64,000 bases of DNA, taken from NCBI RefSeq assembly GCF_005886805.2, contig NZ_CP045429.1, positions 3,318,501 to 3,382,500 of the forward strand, given 5' to 3'. The position numbers and the translations under genes are program-made. Below are positions 1 through 11,123 of the stretch, in pieces. The stretch is from Pseudoalteromonas rubra (GTDB lineage Bacteria > Pseudomonadota > Gammaproteobacteria > Enterobacterales > Alteromonadaceae). The notes under the pieces are model-generated. The model had not been told where the DNA came from. It worked only from the letters and a program-made list of their open reading frames with translations, and ran no database searches. Within the stretch, counting starts at the first letter, position 1. The number at the start of each line of letters is the position of its first letter.

Positions 1-273
1 GCATTCGTGCACATAGGTATCTTTGATGATGCTATGGAATTTGACTTCCTAGGTGGGCGCGTTTCTGATTACGTCAGAGCAAACTACAGTAAAACGCTCG
101 TCGGTGTGGGCGGCTTTACACCACAATCAGGTGAACAAGCGCTGCGTGACGAACGTTTTGACTTACTGGCTATAGGCAGGCCTTTTATTGCCAATCCGGA
201 TTATGTTGAAAAAGTCAGACAAGGCGAAACACTGACGCCCTATTCTGAAGAAATGTTGGCAACCTTAGTGTAA
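1..273 (+). CDS. Old yellow enzyme family flavin oxidoreductase, C-terminal end (partial)
   Basis: Only the last 90 or so residues lie in the window; the frame is open through base 1, so the gene starts outside. The segment GVGGFTPQSGEQALRDE followed by DLLAIGRPFIANPDYVEK is the C-terminal part of the TIM barrel of NADH:flavin oxidoreductases of the OYE/NemA type, where the Gly-rich strand and the GRPFIANPD loop hold the FMN phosphate. These enzymes reduce activated alkenes using FMN and NAD(P)H in the cytoplasm. The substrate cannot be told from this fragment. Confidence 0.85.
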   Translation, partial: AFVHIGIFDDAMEFDFLGGRVSDYVRANYSKTLVGVGGFTPQSGEQALRDERFDLLAIGRPFIANPDYVEKVRQGETLTPYSEEMLATLV

Positions 274-338
274 CCAGCTGACAGAATATAAACAGGTGCG
301 GATGATCATCTTCCGCACTGTTTCTCCGATTTCGGTGA

Positions 339-728
339 TTACTGCTCAGTCTTTGTGGTGCCGGGCATAATCACGGGAAGCTCAGCAGCTTGCCAGTCAC
401 GAAAGTCACCACTGAGGTGCAACAGGCTAAAGCCACGCTCAGCCAACGCTTGTTCAAAAATCGCTGCACGACGCCCGGAACGACAATAGACCACCAGCGT
501 TTGAGGTTTTAGCGTATCCAGTAAAGATTGGTGTTGTGAGATCTGGTCAAACGGAATATTAATGGCTCCTTTGAGATGCCCAGCCTCGAACTCATTTGGG
601 CTTCTGACATCGACTATGACATGCGCCCGGGCTGACATCTGATTACGCAGCAGTGCCTGCTGACTAATGATATCGGTTGCTGCTTGTGCAACGAAACAAA
701 ACACACTGAGCAACACAAAAATACTCAT
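339..728 (-). CDS. Periplasmic rhodanese-like protein
   Basis: About 129 residues. I start it at the Met of MSIFVLLSVFCFVAQA, which begins a clear signal peptide; an in-frame start at base 785 would put 19 polar residues in front of that signal. The mature part is a single rhodanese domain with VIVDVRSPNEFEAGHLKGA and the active-site loop VVYCRSGRRA, in which Cys would carry the persulfide. Single-domain exported rhodaneses of the PspE type transfer sulfane sulfur; the physiological substrate is unknown. It stands alone, tail-to-tail with the OYE gene. Confidence 0.8.
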   Translation of the reverse strand: MSIFVLLSVFCFVAQAATDIISQQALLRNQMSARAHVIVDVRSPNEFEAGHLKGAINIPFDQISQHQSLLDTLKPQTLVVYCRSGRRAAIFEQALAERGFSLLHLSGDFRDWQAAELPVIMPGTTKTEQ

Positions 729-1336
729 CCTTACCACATAACCCTCTCTACTTCTTAGACTTGCCAGTAATTGATAGCGTAGCAAAAAAGTCCGTTATCC
801 ACCTTAAGAATAATTTATATAAAAAAACAAAAAAACAGGAATAAAAACCTTTCTTAGTTTAGATTTACTCGCAACAGGCACATCGCGCAAGATGGGAATT
901 TTTCATACAGAAGGCTTACCATTTATTTTACAATTACTTAGTTATTTGATCTGGCTCATTGGTAAGACAACTAAGGCTATAGTCTAATACTCAGCAGCTT
1001 GTTTTACTCCTATTACTAATACTTTAAAGATAGTGAGCACTTGGCAGATCAGTGAAAAAGAAACATCAGAGCAAAGCTTGAGCTTTTACTCTATTTTGCT
1101 ATATTTTTTATCAAACCTGAGATAGCTATACCTTACCCCTCAATAAGGGACAGAACAAAAATAACGAATAAACAGATGAAAATTTGTCTTGGGAATTAAA
1201 TATATCGGTTATGAATTCGTCACAATGGCGAATGACAATAACATCAGTTCGTAAACCTTTTCGGTTGTATTAAACCCAACCGGAAACGTGGCTTAGAAGT
1301 GCGATAGTTGAGCCGCCTTAAGTTCGGAAGAGCAAT
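729..1336. other. Intergenic stretch between the rhodanese gene and phaB
   Basis: AT-rich and without a convincing reading frame on either strand. It must hold the divergent promoters of the rhodanese gene and of the PHA cluster. I see no strong terminator, repeat or RNA gene. A purine-rich GGAAGAG about 8 bases before the phaB ATG serves as its ribosome binding site. Confidence 0.5.
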
Positions 1337-2086
1337 ATGGAAAGCAAAAAAATCGCAGTCGTCACTGGTGCACTGGGTGGCATCGGTTCAGCTATCGTTA
1401 AAGAGCTGGTAAATGCAAACTGTTTTGTTGTGGCTGTTGCCAGCCCGCGACGTACCTCAGCGGATATTGACGCCTGGCTCAATGAGCAGTCGATCAACCC
1501 AGCTGCGGTACATGGCATATTCCTGGATGTAACTGATCATCAGGCGTGCCAGGAACAGCTCGATGACGTCATTGACCAGTTTGGTCATATCGATATTCTG
1601 GTCAATAATGCAGGCATCACACGGGATACCTCATTTAAAAAGATGACCCTGACACAGTGGCAGGAAGTTATCGACACCAACTTTAACTCTATGTTCAACA
1701 TGACTCACCCGGTCTTTGCACACATGTGTGCAAACAAATCAGGCCGCATCATCAATATTTCCAGCGTGAACGGCCAAAAAGGCCAGTTTGGCCAGGCTAA
1801 CTATTCAGCTGCCAAAGCTGGAATGATCGGCTTCAGCAAAGCGCTGGCTTACGAAGGCGCCCGCGCAGGCGTAACCGTAAACGTGGTTGCCCCTGGCTAT
1901 ACGGCCACCCCTATGGTTGAAAAAATGCGTGAAGATGTGCTCGAAAGCATCAAGGCACAAGTGCCGATGCAGCGCTTAGCCACGCCACTCGAAGTGGCTC
2001 AGTCGGTCGCTTACCTGGCGTCTGATCAGGCTGGCTATATCACAGGTGAAACGCTGGCGATTAACGGCGGACTTTATATGAACTAA
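1337..2086 (+). CDS. phaB: Acetoacetyl-CoA reductase (SDR family)
   Basis: A 249-residue classical short-chain dehydrogenase. It has the Rossmann dinucleotide motif TGALGGIGSAI near residue 10, the NNAG motif (LVNNAGITRD), a catalytic Ser in INISSVNGQ and the Y-x-x-x-K pair in NYSAAKAG, and it ends in the SDR signature GYITGETLAINGG. PhaB reduces acetoacetyl-CoA to (R)-3-hydroxybutyryl-CoA with NADPH, supplying monomer to PHA synthase. A general SDR such as FabG is the alternative, but the phasin and PhaC genes that follow on the same strand make PhaB the best call. Confidence 0.88.
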   Translation: MESKKIAVVTGALGGIGSAIVKELVNANCFVVAVASPRRTSADIDAWLNEQSINPAAVHGIFLDVTDHQACQEQLDDVIDQFGHIDILVNNAGITRDTSFKKMTLTQWQEVIDTNFNSMFNMTHPVFAHMCANKSGRIINISSVNGQKGQFGQANYSAAKAGMIGFSKALAYEGARAGVTVNVVAPGYTATPMVEKMREDVLESIKAQVPMQRLATPLEVAQSVAYLASDQAGYITGETLAINGGLYMN

Positions 2087-2176
2087 GCGGCGTATATCAG
2101 GATTGAGCCTACGCTCTGAAGTACCTGGGCAGTAACGCTACCTATACGGACTTTTTTGATAAACAGGAAGCACACC

Positions 2177-2524
2177 ATGTACAACGATCTAATGAAAACT
2201 TTTACTGAGCAAAGCGAGCAGTTTTTCTCTCCGGCAATCAAGTTCAACCAACTGGTTGCTAAAAACATTGAGCAACTGGCTCAGATCCAGCTTGATGCAA
2301 CAGAGAGCTTTACTAAAACTTCTGTTGAGCAGCTGAAAACAGCCGCTGAAGTAAAAGATGTTAAATCTTTCATCGACTTCAATGCAAGCCAGCTCACAGC
2401 AATGAACAAGCTGAGCCAGCAAATGATCGACGATGGTCAGAAGCTGACTCAACTTGGCAACGAGTTCAAAGAGCACCTTGACGCAATTTCTAAAGACAGT
2501 GTTAAAACCACTGCAAAAGCTTAA
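2177..2524 (+). CDS. phaP: Phasin, PHA granule-associated protein
   Basis: A 115-residue, all-helical amphipathic protein without a signal peptide, starting MYNDLMKTFTEQSEQFFSP and continuing with repeated Gln, Leu and Ala heptad-like stretches and a Lys/Ala-rich tail (SVKTTAKA). This matches the phasin family, small proteins that coat polyhydroxyalkanoate granules and affect their size and number. The start is the ATG behind CAGGAAG, not an upstream TTG. It sits between phaB and phaC, 90 bases after phaB, and is followed by a strong terminator, which should favour high phasin expression relative to phaC. Confidence 0.85.
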   Translation: MYNDLMKTFTEQSEQFFSPAIKFNQLVAKNIEQLAQIQLDATESFTKTSVEQLKTAAEVKDVKSFIDFNASQLTAMNKLSQQMIDDGQKLTQLGNEFKEHLDAISKDSVKTTAKA

Positions 2525-2535
2525 TCGCTGTCGTC

Positions 2536-2565
2536 TGCCCCTGCCTATTGCAGGGGCATTTTTTT
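2536..2565 (+). terminator. Rho-independent terminator after the phasin gene
   Basis: TGCCCCTGC pairs perfectly with GCAGGGGCA across a 5-base loop and is followed by a run of Ts. It separates the phasin from phaC, so phaC is expressed by readthrough or from its own promoter in the following 80 bases. Confidence 0.85.
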
Positions 2566-2649
2566 AGCCTGTTTTTTGTAGTGGCTGATCCGCTATACCA
2601 AACACGACACAAGACACGTGCAATCAATTTGCCTATTAGGACACGAGTA

Positions 2650-4419
2650 ATGGATACCGATAACACAGATCTTAATAAAACGCTGACGGCCTGGTGGCAG
2701 TACAATCAAGATCTCTACACTATATTCAGTAATAACCTGCTCAAAGAAAACCCCGTTCAACAAGCCCTGAACGAGCAAAGTGCCCGGGATTTTGGTGTCT
2801 GGTTGAACGAAATAGCGAAGCAGCCAGAAACCTTTGTTCAGCATCAGTTTGACTGGTGGCAGGAACAAATCAAAATTATGCAACAAACCTGGGGACAGGG
2901 GTTCGACACCGAACAACCTGATATCATCGAAACAGAGCGTGGGGATCGCCGTTTCAAGGCCGATGAATGGCGTGATAACCCTTGGTTTAATTACATTAAA
3001 CAAAGCTATTTGCTATTTGGTCAGTCTTTACTGTCGTCTATCCGTGAAACACCGGGACTGGATGACAAACTCAAAGAGCGTCTGGAGTTTTTTGCCCGCC
3101 AGGTGGTGAACTCTATCTCCCCGAGCAACTTCATTTCCACTAACCCTGAGCTGCTTAAGCTGACGTTAGATTCAAAAGGTGAAAACCTGATCAAAGGGCT
3201 GGACATGTTTAAAAAAGACCTGGCCAAAAGCGGTGACATGCTGCGGATCAGCATGACTGACGAACACGCTTTTGAGCTGGGTAAAGACATCGCGACCACC
3301 CCAGGACGCGTGGTATTCCAGAATCATTTATTCGAACTTATTCAGTATGATGCCACCACCAAAGATGTATTCAAAACGCCTTTGCTGATCGTGCCGCCTT
3401 ATGTCAATAAATACTATATTCTGGATCTGAAACAGCAGAACTCGCTGGTAAAATGGTCTGTTGATCAGGGCCATACAGTGTTTATGATTTCTTGGAAAAA
3501 CCCGGATGCCAGTATGGCTGATGTGGGTTTTGAAGACTACATTGTAGATGGGGTCATTGCGGCACTGGATGCCATTGAAAAGCAAACCGGTGAAGCCTAT
3601 GTCAATGCCGTAGGCTACTGCATTGCAGGTACTTTGGTCACCACAGCGATGGCGTACTTTGTTTCGAAACGTATGAAGCACCGTATTAAGAGTGCAACCT
3701 TATTAACGACCCTGTTGGATTTCTCACAACCAGGTGAGATTGGCGTGTTTGTCAATGAGCCAACGATTTCTGCGCTGGAAAAATACAACCTGCAAAATGG
3801 CATCATGCATGGTCACCTGCTGGGTGTTTCTTTCAGCATGCTGCGCGAAAACAGTCTGTACTGGAATTACTACGTTAATAACTACCTTAAAGGTGAGGCC
3901 CCCATGGATCTGGACCTGCTGTACTGGAACGGCGACAGCACCAACCTCACCGCAAAATGTCATAACTTCATGCTGCGCGACCTGTATCTGGAAAACCGCC
4001 TCGTACAACCTCGTGAAATTGAAGTCAGAGGCACCAAGATAGACCTCAGTAAAGTCAAACAGCCTGTGTACATGTTATCAACACGAGATGACCATATCGC
4101 CCTGTGGCAGGCTACTTTCCAGGGCATTCAGCACACCAGCGCAAAAACCACATTTGTACTGGGTGAATCTGGCCACATTGCTGGTGTGATCAACCCACCA
4201 GCCGCGGAAAAATATGGTTTCTGGTATGGCCCGGAAGCAACCGGTGAAGCCAATGCCTGGTTGGACAAGGCCAAGCATCAGAGTGGCTCATGGTGGCCAC
4301 ACTGGGGTAAATGGTTAAGCCAGTATACCGATGAGAAAGTGCCCAAGCGCGTCACCAGCAGCAAAACCAATCCAGGCATTTATGCTGCGCCCGGAGAATA
4401 CGTTAAAGTTAAAATCTAA
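2650..4419 (+). CDS. phaC: Class I poly(R)-hydroxyalkanoate synthase
   Basis: A 589-residue protein, the same length as the classic class I enzyme of Ralstonia/Cupriavidus. It polymerises (R)-3-hydroxyacyl-CoA into storage polyester at the granule surface. The alpha/beta-hydrolase fold carries the lipase-like box GYCIAG with nucleophile Cys324, the Asp of RDDHIALW (Asp480) and the His of GESGHIAG (His509), matching the family's Cys-Asp-His triad in position. The start is the ATG after AGGA at 2638-2641; an upstream in-frame start would run through the phasin terminator. No class III PhaE partner is present. Confidence 0.95.
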   Translation: MDTDNTDLNKTLTAWWQYNQDLYTIFSNNLLKENPVQQALNEQSARDFGVWLNEIAKQPETFVQHQFDWWQEQIKIMQQTWGQGFDTEQPDIIETERGDRRFKADEWRDNPWFNYIKQSYLLFGQSLLSSIRETPGLDDKLKERLEFFARQVVNSISPSNFISTNPELLKLTLDSKGENLIKGLDMFKKDLAKSGDMLRISMTDEHAFELGKDIATTPGRVVFQNHLFELIQYDATTKDVFKTPLLIVPPYVNKYYILDLKQQNSLVKWSVDQGHTVFMISWKNPDASMADVGFEDYIVDGVIAALDAIEKQTGEAYVNAVGYCIAGTLVTTAMAYFVSKRMKHRIKSATLLTTLLDFSQPGEIGVFVNEPTISALEKYNLQNGIMHGHLLGVSFSMLRENSLYWNYYVNNYLKGEAPMDLDLLYWNGDSTNLTAKCHNFMLRDLYLENRLVQPREIEVRGTKIDLSKVKQPVYMLSTRDDHIALWQATFQGIQHTSAKTTFVLGESGHIAGVINPPAAEKYGFWYGPEATGEANAWLDKAKHQSGSWWPHWGKWLSQYTDEKVPKRVTSSKTNPGIYAAPGEYVKVKI

Positions 4420-4428
4420 CCGACTAAG

Positions 4429-4457
4429 AGGCTGCCAATTGGCAGCCTTTATTTTTG
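4429..4457. terminator. Terminator between phaC and the convergent metallopeptidase-like gene
   Basis: AGGCTGCC and GGCAGCCT form a perfect 8-bp stem with an AATT loop, followed on the plus strand by TTATTTTT. It lies just after phaC and overlaps the 3' end of the opposing gene, so it mainly terminates phaC. Confidence 0.8.
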
Positions 4458-5315
4458 CCGGAGCAGCTCACTGTGTCTGGCTGACATCATATGTAAACCA
4501 CTCAGCCTGACGGCCTGCTTGCTTAATCTTGGAAAATCCTGACGTAGCTTGTAACTGTGATAAAGATTACTGAAAATACTGCTGCGAGAGAGCCTGTCCA
4601 GCTGACTCAGAAACACCTTTGCGCTATCTGGCTGTCCTGCTGGTGCCTGGGCCCTGCAACAGGTCTGATAACGCTTTAGCAAACTCACCAAAGTCAGAGC
4701 AGGATCTTTTTGCCGCAATGCCAGCTCCGCTTCTATAAAAAATGCCGCACCACTCCAGTAAACACGCGCGTGAGCCCTGAGCCGCCACATATCCTCACTG
4801 ACCCGGGCAAGTGGACCCGGTGTCTCCCAGGTGCCCAATCGGCCCCGCTCCAGACCCGCCATGATCCGCTGTACGTACTCATCAGTGGTGATCACACCGC
4901 CGTGCAGCATAATGACGTTTTGTAAATAGGTGGCAAGGCCTTCAGCTAACCAGAAGTCCGGATAATCGAGCAAAGGATGATACAGGTGGGCCAGCTCATG
5001 ATACAGGGTCCAGTCGCTGATCAGTTGCTGCTGCGTTGCGAAATAGCTGATATGCAACTCAATTCCATCCACTTCGGAGCGGTTTACGGCCCCCCAGGGG
5101 ACCGGTTCACTACTCAAATAAACATTCTGTAGCTTCACAGGCAGATGAGATTGTGCCAGGGGGCCCAAAGTCTGCTCAGTCGTTCTGAGCCCCTGGTTCA
5201 GCCAACTTTTAACAATGGCTTGCTGCTTGCCATCGAGCACATGCAAATCCTGATAAACCACTTCTGTGGCCCAGCACTGCGAGCACAGTAATACGGCCCC
5301 TATCAATCCGCGCAT
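4449..5315 (-). CDS. Secreted gluzincin-type metallopeptidase-like protein
   Basis: About 288 residues, starting at MRGLIGAVLLCSQCWA, a signal peptide preceded by a perfect AGGAGG ribosome binding site; this decides the start against a longer frame opening at 5414. The motif YHELAH (His106, Glu107, His110) followed by WLAEGLATYL (Glu125) gives HExxH-x14-E, the zinc site arrangement of gluzincins of the peptidase MA-like clan. It probably acts in the periplasm or outside the cell. The substrate is unknown, and the rest of the protein resembles nothing I can name. Confidence 0.6.
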   Translation of the reverse strand: MRGLIGAVLLCSQCWATEVVYQDLHVLDGKQQAIVKSWLNQGLRTTEQTLGPLAQSHLPVKLQNVYLSSEPVPWGAVNRSEVDGIELHISYFATQQQLISDWTLYHELAHLYHPLLDYPDFWLAEGLATYLQNVIMLHGGVITTDEYVQRIMAGLERGRLGTWETPGPLARVSEDMWRLRAHARVYWSGAAFFIEAELALRQKDPALTLVSLLKRYQTCCRAQAPAGQPDSAKVFLSQLDRLSRSSIFSNLYHSYKLRQDFPRLSKQAVRLSGLHMMSARHSELLRQK

Positions 5316-5425
5316 CACGCCTCCTGTTAGCCTATTTCTCTCACCATAACATACACCAGCTACTTGTTCCCCGCCTTGACAAAGTGGGCGTACGTAATTT
5401 TGTTTTATGGCCAAAAGCGCTGATT

Positions 5426-5461
5426 GAGATCACTGAGATCACTGAGATCACTGAGAACACT
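5426..5461. repeat. Four tandem copies of a 9-bp repeat
   Basis: GAGATCACT occurs three times head to tail and a fourth time as GAGAACACT. It lies in the divergent intergenic region between the metallopeptidase-like gene and speA. It may be simple slippage or a set of phased protein-binding sites. Confidence 0.7.
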
Positions 5462-5619
5462 TACATCCTCTCCTGCCTGGCTCTGAGTCACACTCCTTCA
5501 GTGAAAAACTCACTCGTAAAGAGCAAAATTTCTTGTTAGACACACAAGTCGATTGTCCGTTTAATGCGACCCATCACCAAGACTTATTGAAATCACTTTT
5601 TACCTATTAAGGAAGTTTA

Positions 5620-7533
<1,914 letters not shown>

Positions 7534-8454
7534 GTGAAGCAGTTGTTCGACCATTGCGATCACTCGTTATACTCAAACGGCATGACGTTTTTACGTCAGC
7601 CCATGGTGCGCGACATCGCCCATATTGAGTCCGACGTAGTGGTGCTGGGGTTGCCATTTGATTTGGCAACCTCGGGACGCCCTGGTGCCCGTCTAGGTCC
7701 GGATGCGATCCGTCGCGCCTCGGTCCACTTAGCCTGGGAAGGTAAACGTTACCCTTGGCAATTTGCGCTATGGGACAAAATTAGCCTGCACGATGCTGGC
7801 GACTTTACTTATCCGGTGGGGGATCCGGAATACTTTACCGCGCAGCTGGAGTTGGCGGCAGAGCAGATCCTCCATCAGGGTAAAGCCTTACTTGGATTGG
7901 GCGGCGACCACTTCGTCACCCTGCCCTTGTTGCGGGCGCATCAAAAGATACATGGCAAAATGGCATTGGTGCATTTCGATGCTCATACCGACACCTACAG
8001 CCAGGGCTCACGCTATGACCATGGCACTATGTTCTTTCATGCTCCCAGAGAAGGGCTGATCTGTCCCAAGCACTCCATTCAGCTTGGGATCCGCACAGAG
8101 TTCGAGCAAAGCAATCATGGCTTTGCCGTCGTTGATGCGATGCAGGCCAATGATATGGATGCACAGACCATTGCCGAGCAGATCAAGGCCAGAGTCGGCG
8201 ACCTGCCGGTCTATCTGACCTTTGATATCGACTGCCTGGACCCGGCCTTTGCACCCGGTACTGGCACGCCGGTCTGTGGTGGTCTCAGCAGCAACAAAGT
8301 GCTGAAGATCCTGCGCGCACTGCAGGGGATTAATATCGTTGGTATGGATGTGGTGGAAGTCTCTCCCGCATATGACCAGAGCGAGCTGACGTCTATCGCC
8401 GCGGCCACCATCGCCTACGAATTGCTCCATTTATGGGCTATTCGCCACAAATAA
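7534..8454 (+). CDS. speB: Agmatinase
   Basis: A 306-residue ureohydrolase that splits agmatine to putrescine and urea. The dimanganese site is visible in GLGGDHFVTLPLL, LVHFDAHTDTY and TFDIDCLDPAFAPGTGTP. The start is a GTG immediately after the speA stop codon, with GGAGG inside the end of speA as ribosome binding site, which suggests translational coupling. Together with speA it completes a two-step arginine to putrescine route. Arginase is the only close alternative; the speA linkage makes agmatinase the better call. Confidence 0.95.
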   Translation: MKQLFDHCDHSLYSNGMTFLRQPMVRDIAHIESDVVVLGLPFDLATSGRPGARLGPDAIRRASVHLAWEGKRYPWQFALWDKISLHDAGDFTYPVGDPEYFTAQLELAAEQILHQGKALLGLGGDHFVTLPLLRAHQKIHGKMALVHFDAHTDTYSQGSRYDHGTMFFHAPREGLICPKHSIQLGIRTEFEQSNHGFAVVDAMQANDMDAQTIAEQIKARVGDLPVYLTFDIDCLDPAFAPGTGTPVCGGLSSNKVLKILRALQGINIVGMDVVEVSPAYDQSELTSIAAATIAYELLHLWAIRHK

Positions 8455-8460
8455 TTTGAG

Positions 8461-8480
8461 GCGCCTGCGGGCGCTTTTTT
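8461..8480 (+). terminator. Terminator after speAB
   Basis: GCGCC pairs with GGCGC across a 4-base loop and is followed by six Ts. A second inverted repeat (AAAGGCG at 8579-8585 with CGCCTTT at 8600-8606) lies about 100 bases on and might act as back-up. Confidence 0.75.
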
Positions 8481-8729
8481 GTTGCTATCAGCACAAAACT
8501 TCCGCGCAAAAAACGTCCCAAACCATGCCTTTTTCGTATCCTCTTTGTTTACTATCACTGCTAATTTATTGCTGTGTGAAAGGCGGTTGCTCAGAACGTC
8601 GCCTTTTGCAGAGGTGCAGTGCGCTCTGTCACAAAGTGATGTGCACTTAACTCACAGCCACACAGCGTTGTATAGCACACTGCAACAAAATGGATGACGT
8701 CTTTTTGGTCAATTGGAATGGTCAAACTT

Positions 8730-11123
8730 ATGAAAACACCTAATTATACAACACTCACTCTCGGAGCTTTATCACTCGCTTTTTCTCTTCCTCTGCTGGC
8801 AGCAACCAGCGATAACGCCAACTCAGGCGTGGGGATTAATCTTACCGGCATTAATTACTGGTCCAGTCAGTGGACCACGCTGAATGTCATGAAGCACGCT
8901 TCTAACGGCAGCGGTCAGCTATGGGCAACCAGTAATGCTCATACCTGGGAATACAACACCGGCCATCAAGCGTTACTGGACCTGGACGAGCAAGGCTGGC
9001 CGCGATCTTTACCTAGCGACTCACCCGATGCGCCTTTTCACTATGTCACCACCATTATTTATCACGATAACCCGCACCACCCAGTCGGTGAATTTGTGAT
9101 CTTATATGAAGGTGAAGGGGAGCTCTATTACTCGGGCCCTGAACTCATCAGCTCAGAACCCGGACGCGACGTGGTACGTATGTCTGAAAATAGTTTCTTC
9201 CATTTACAGATCCACGCCACTGACCCAAACAATACCGGCAACCATATCCGCAATATCCGTATTATTGCGCCGGGCGGAAGCTGTAGTAACGCCGCTACGG
9301 ATTACGCCGCCAATGCGGCAGACTGTGTTAACCCTGAGCAGTTTGTCGCGTTCGAGCAAAGCTATCAGGAACGGATATTCCATCCACTCTTTTTGGATGA
9401 TATGCGCCAGTTCCGTACTTTGCGTTTTATGCAGCTGCTCAGCACCATAGATAACCCGATCCAGCACTGGGCGCAGAGAAACCATTACGATTACGCCAGC
9501 TGGGCCCTCAATGGCGGCAGCCCCTATGAAGTGGCCATTGCCATGAGTAACAAGCTGGGTGCCGAACCCTGGTACACGCTCCCAGTCCGGGTGGATGATG
9601 AGTATATCCGTCAGTTTGCGCAGCTGCTAAAAACGCAAAGCGAAGGCAACTCATCAATTTATGTAGAGTTTGGTAACGAGCTGTGGAACAACGCCTGGCC
9701 GTATATTTTCGATGGCCTGTATCTGGAGGAGCAAGGTAAAACCCTTTGGCCCGACACCAGCTACCACGACATTGAATATCGCATGAATTACTACGGGCTG
9801 CGCAGCGCGCAAATGTGCGACATCATTAAGACTGAGTTTGCAGAGGATGCCGGCCGTATACAATGCGTGATGGGCGGTCAGACTGGGGTACCCTGGATAA
9901 GCGAGCAAGCACTAAACTGCCCTATTCACGCAGCTGGCGTCGGTCAACGCTGCGCCGATAATATGGATGTACTGGCGGTGGGCAGTTACTTTGCCGGATA
10001 CTTTGCCGATCAAAAGTATCTGCCTATTTTACGGGATTGGGCCAGTGACGGCGCTGAAGGCCTGAATAATCTGTTCGAGGAAATGGACTCGGGCATACTG
10101 CATGGCCTGACTTACAACCCCGATGAGCCACCCTGGTGGCAGGCTCCTGAACAGGGTGCACTGGCGCAGGCCAGAGACAACATTCAGGGCAACCTGGCAC
10201 TGGCACAGCAAGATGGTTTGATGCTCGCAGCTTATGAAGGCGGCCAGCACCTCACCTATGCCGGAGATATTCGCGATGGGCGAGATACCATTAGCGAGGC
10301 TTTATTCCTGAGCGCCAATCGTGACCCGCGCATGGCGGCGGCATTTACCAACCACCTGAACGATTGGCAGGCATCCGGTGCTGGACTATATGTGGTGTTT
10401 GAAAGCATCGGTCGCTGGGACAGCTGGGGCGCATTTCCGCTCAAAGAATATCAGACTCAACCCCGTGAGCAGGCACATAAATACGATGCCGTGCTGAGCT
10501 TTATAGAGCAGACGCCCTGCTGGTGGACTGGGTGCGAGCAAAACATACAAAGTGGTAATATAGAGAGCGTCCCCGCAGGTGAGGGCTCACCCCAGGCCGC
10601 GATGTTGAACCTGAGCTCGTCAGCCTTGTTTAACAGCAATGGCGTTGGTCTGAGCTGGCAATTCAATGATGTTGCCGAGATACCGGTGAAGTTTCAGGTC
10701 TATCGCGATGCGCAACTGATCTGGCACACCACCGCCAACAGCTACGAAGATCACTGGCTCCCGCTTAATCAGGCCTACCAGTACCAGGTTCGTGCTATAC
10801 ACAGCGAAACGGGCACAGTGATAGCAGAGGCAAGCCTGAATACCAAAGCCGGTGACAGCGAACCACCCACTGCCCCCGCTCAGTTCAGTGTGCAGTCGGA
10901 TGGGGCTTATGGCGCAACATTGCAATGGCAACCCAGCGCAGATAATCAGGGCATTCGCTTTTACAAGATTATCCGCAACGGCCAGCCCTATACCCTGAGT
11001 GATACAGCCCACTTTGACGACCCCTGGCCACCCAAAGGGGAAGTCAGCTATCAGGTTATCGCCATTGACCTGGCCGGCAATCAGTCCGATGCTTCGCCTG
11101 TCGGCACTTTGCTGATCCATTGA
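8730..11123 (+). CDS. Secreted TIM-barrel glycosidase-like protein with C-terminal FN3 domains
   Basis: About 797 residues. I start at MKTPNYTTLTLGALSL, a signal peptide ending near LPLLAATS; in-frame ATGs at 8694 and 8718 are possible. The body begins GVGINLTGINYWSSQW and contains VEFGNELWNN, where Asn-Glu (Glu317) looks like the acid/base pair of clan A glycoside hydrolases, and a late YEGGQHL that could hold the nucleophile Glu. About residues 615-797 form two FN3-like domains, the second starting PPTAPAQFSV. Related proteins are often labelled cellulose-binding. The polysaccharide substrate cannot be read from the sequence. Confidence 0.6.
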   Translation: MKTPNYTTLTLGALSLAFSLPLLAATSDNANSGVGINLTGINYWSSQWTTLNVMKHASNGSGQLWATSNAHTWEYNTGHQALLDLDEQGWPRSLPSDSPDAPFHYVTTIIYHDNPHHPVGEFVILYEGEGELYYSGPELISSEPGRDVVRMSENSFFHLQIHATDPNNTGNHIRNIRIIAPGGSCSNAATDYAANAADCVNPEQFVAFEQSYQERIFHPLFLDDMRQFRTLRFMQLLSTIDNPIQHWAQRNHYDYASWALNGGSPYEVAIAMSNKLGAEPWYTLPVRVDDEYIRQFAQLLKTQSEGNSSIYVEFGNELWNNAWPYIFDGLYLEEQGKTLWPDTSYHDIEYRMNYYGLRSAQMCDIIKTEFAEDAGRIQCVMGGQTGVPWISEQALNCPIHAAGVGQRCADNMDVLAVGSYFAGYFADQKYLPILRDWASDGAEGLNNLFEEMDSGILHGLTYNPDEPPWWQAPEQGALAQARDNIQGNLALAQQDGLMLAAYEGGQHLTYAGDIRDGRDTISEALFLSANRDPRMAAAFTNHLNDWQASGAGLYVVFESIGRWDSWGAFPLKEYQTQPREQAHKYDAVLSFIEQTPCWWTGCEQNIQSGNIESVPAGEGSPQAAMLNLSSSALFNSNGVGLSWQFNDVAEIPVKFQVYRDAQLIWHTTANSYEDHWLPLNQAYQYQVRAIHSETGTVIAEASLNTKAGDSEPPTAPAQFSVQSDGAYGATLQWQPSADNQGIRFYKIIRNGQPYTLSDTAHFDDPWPPKGEVSYQVIAIDLAGNQSDASPVGTLLIH

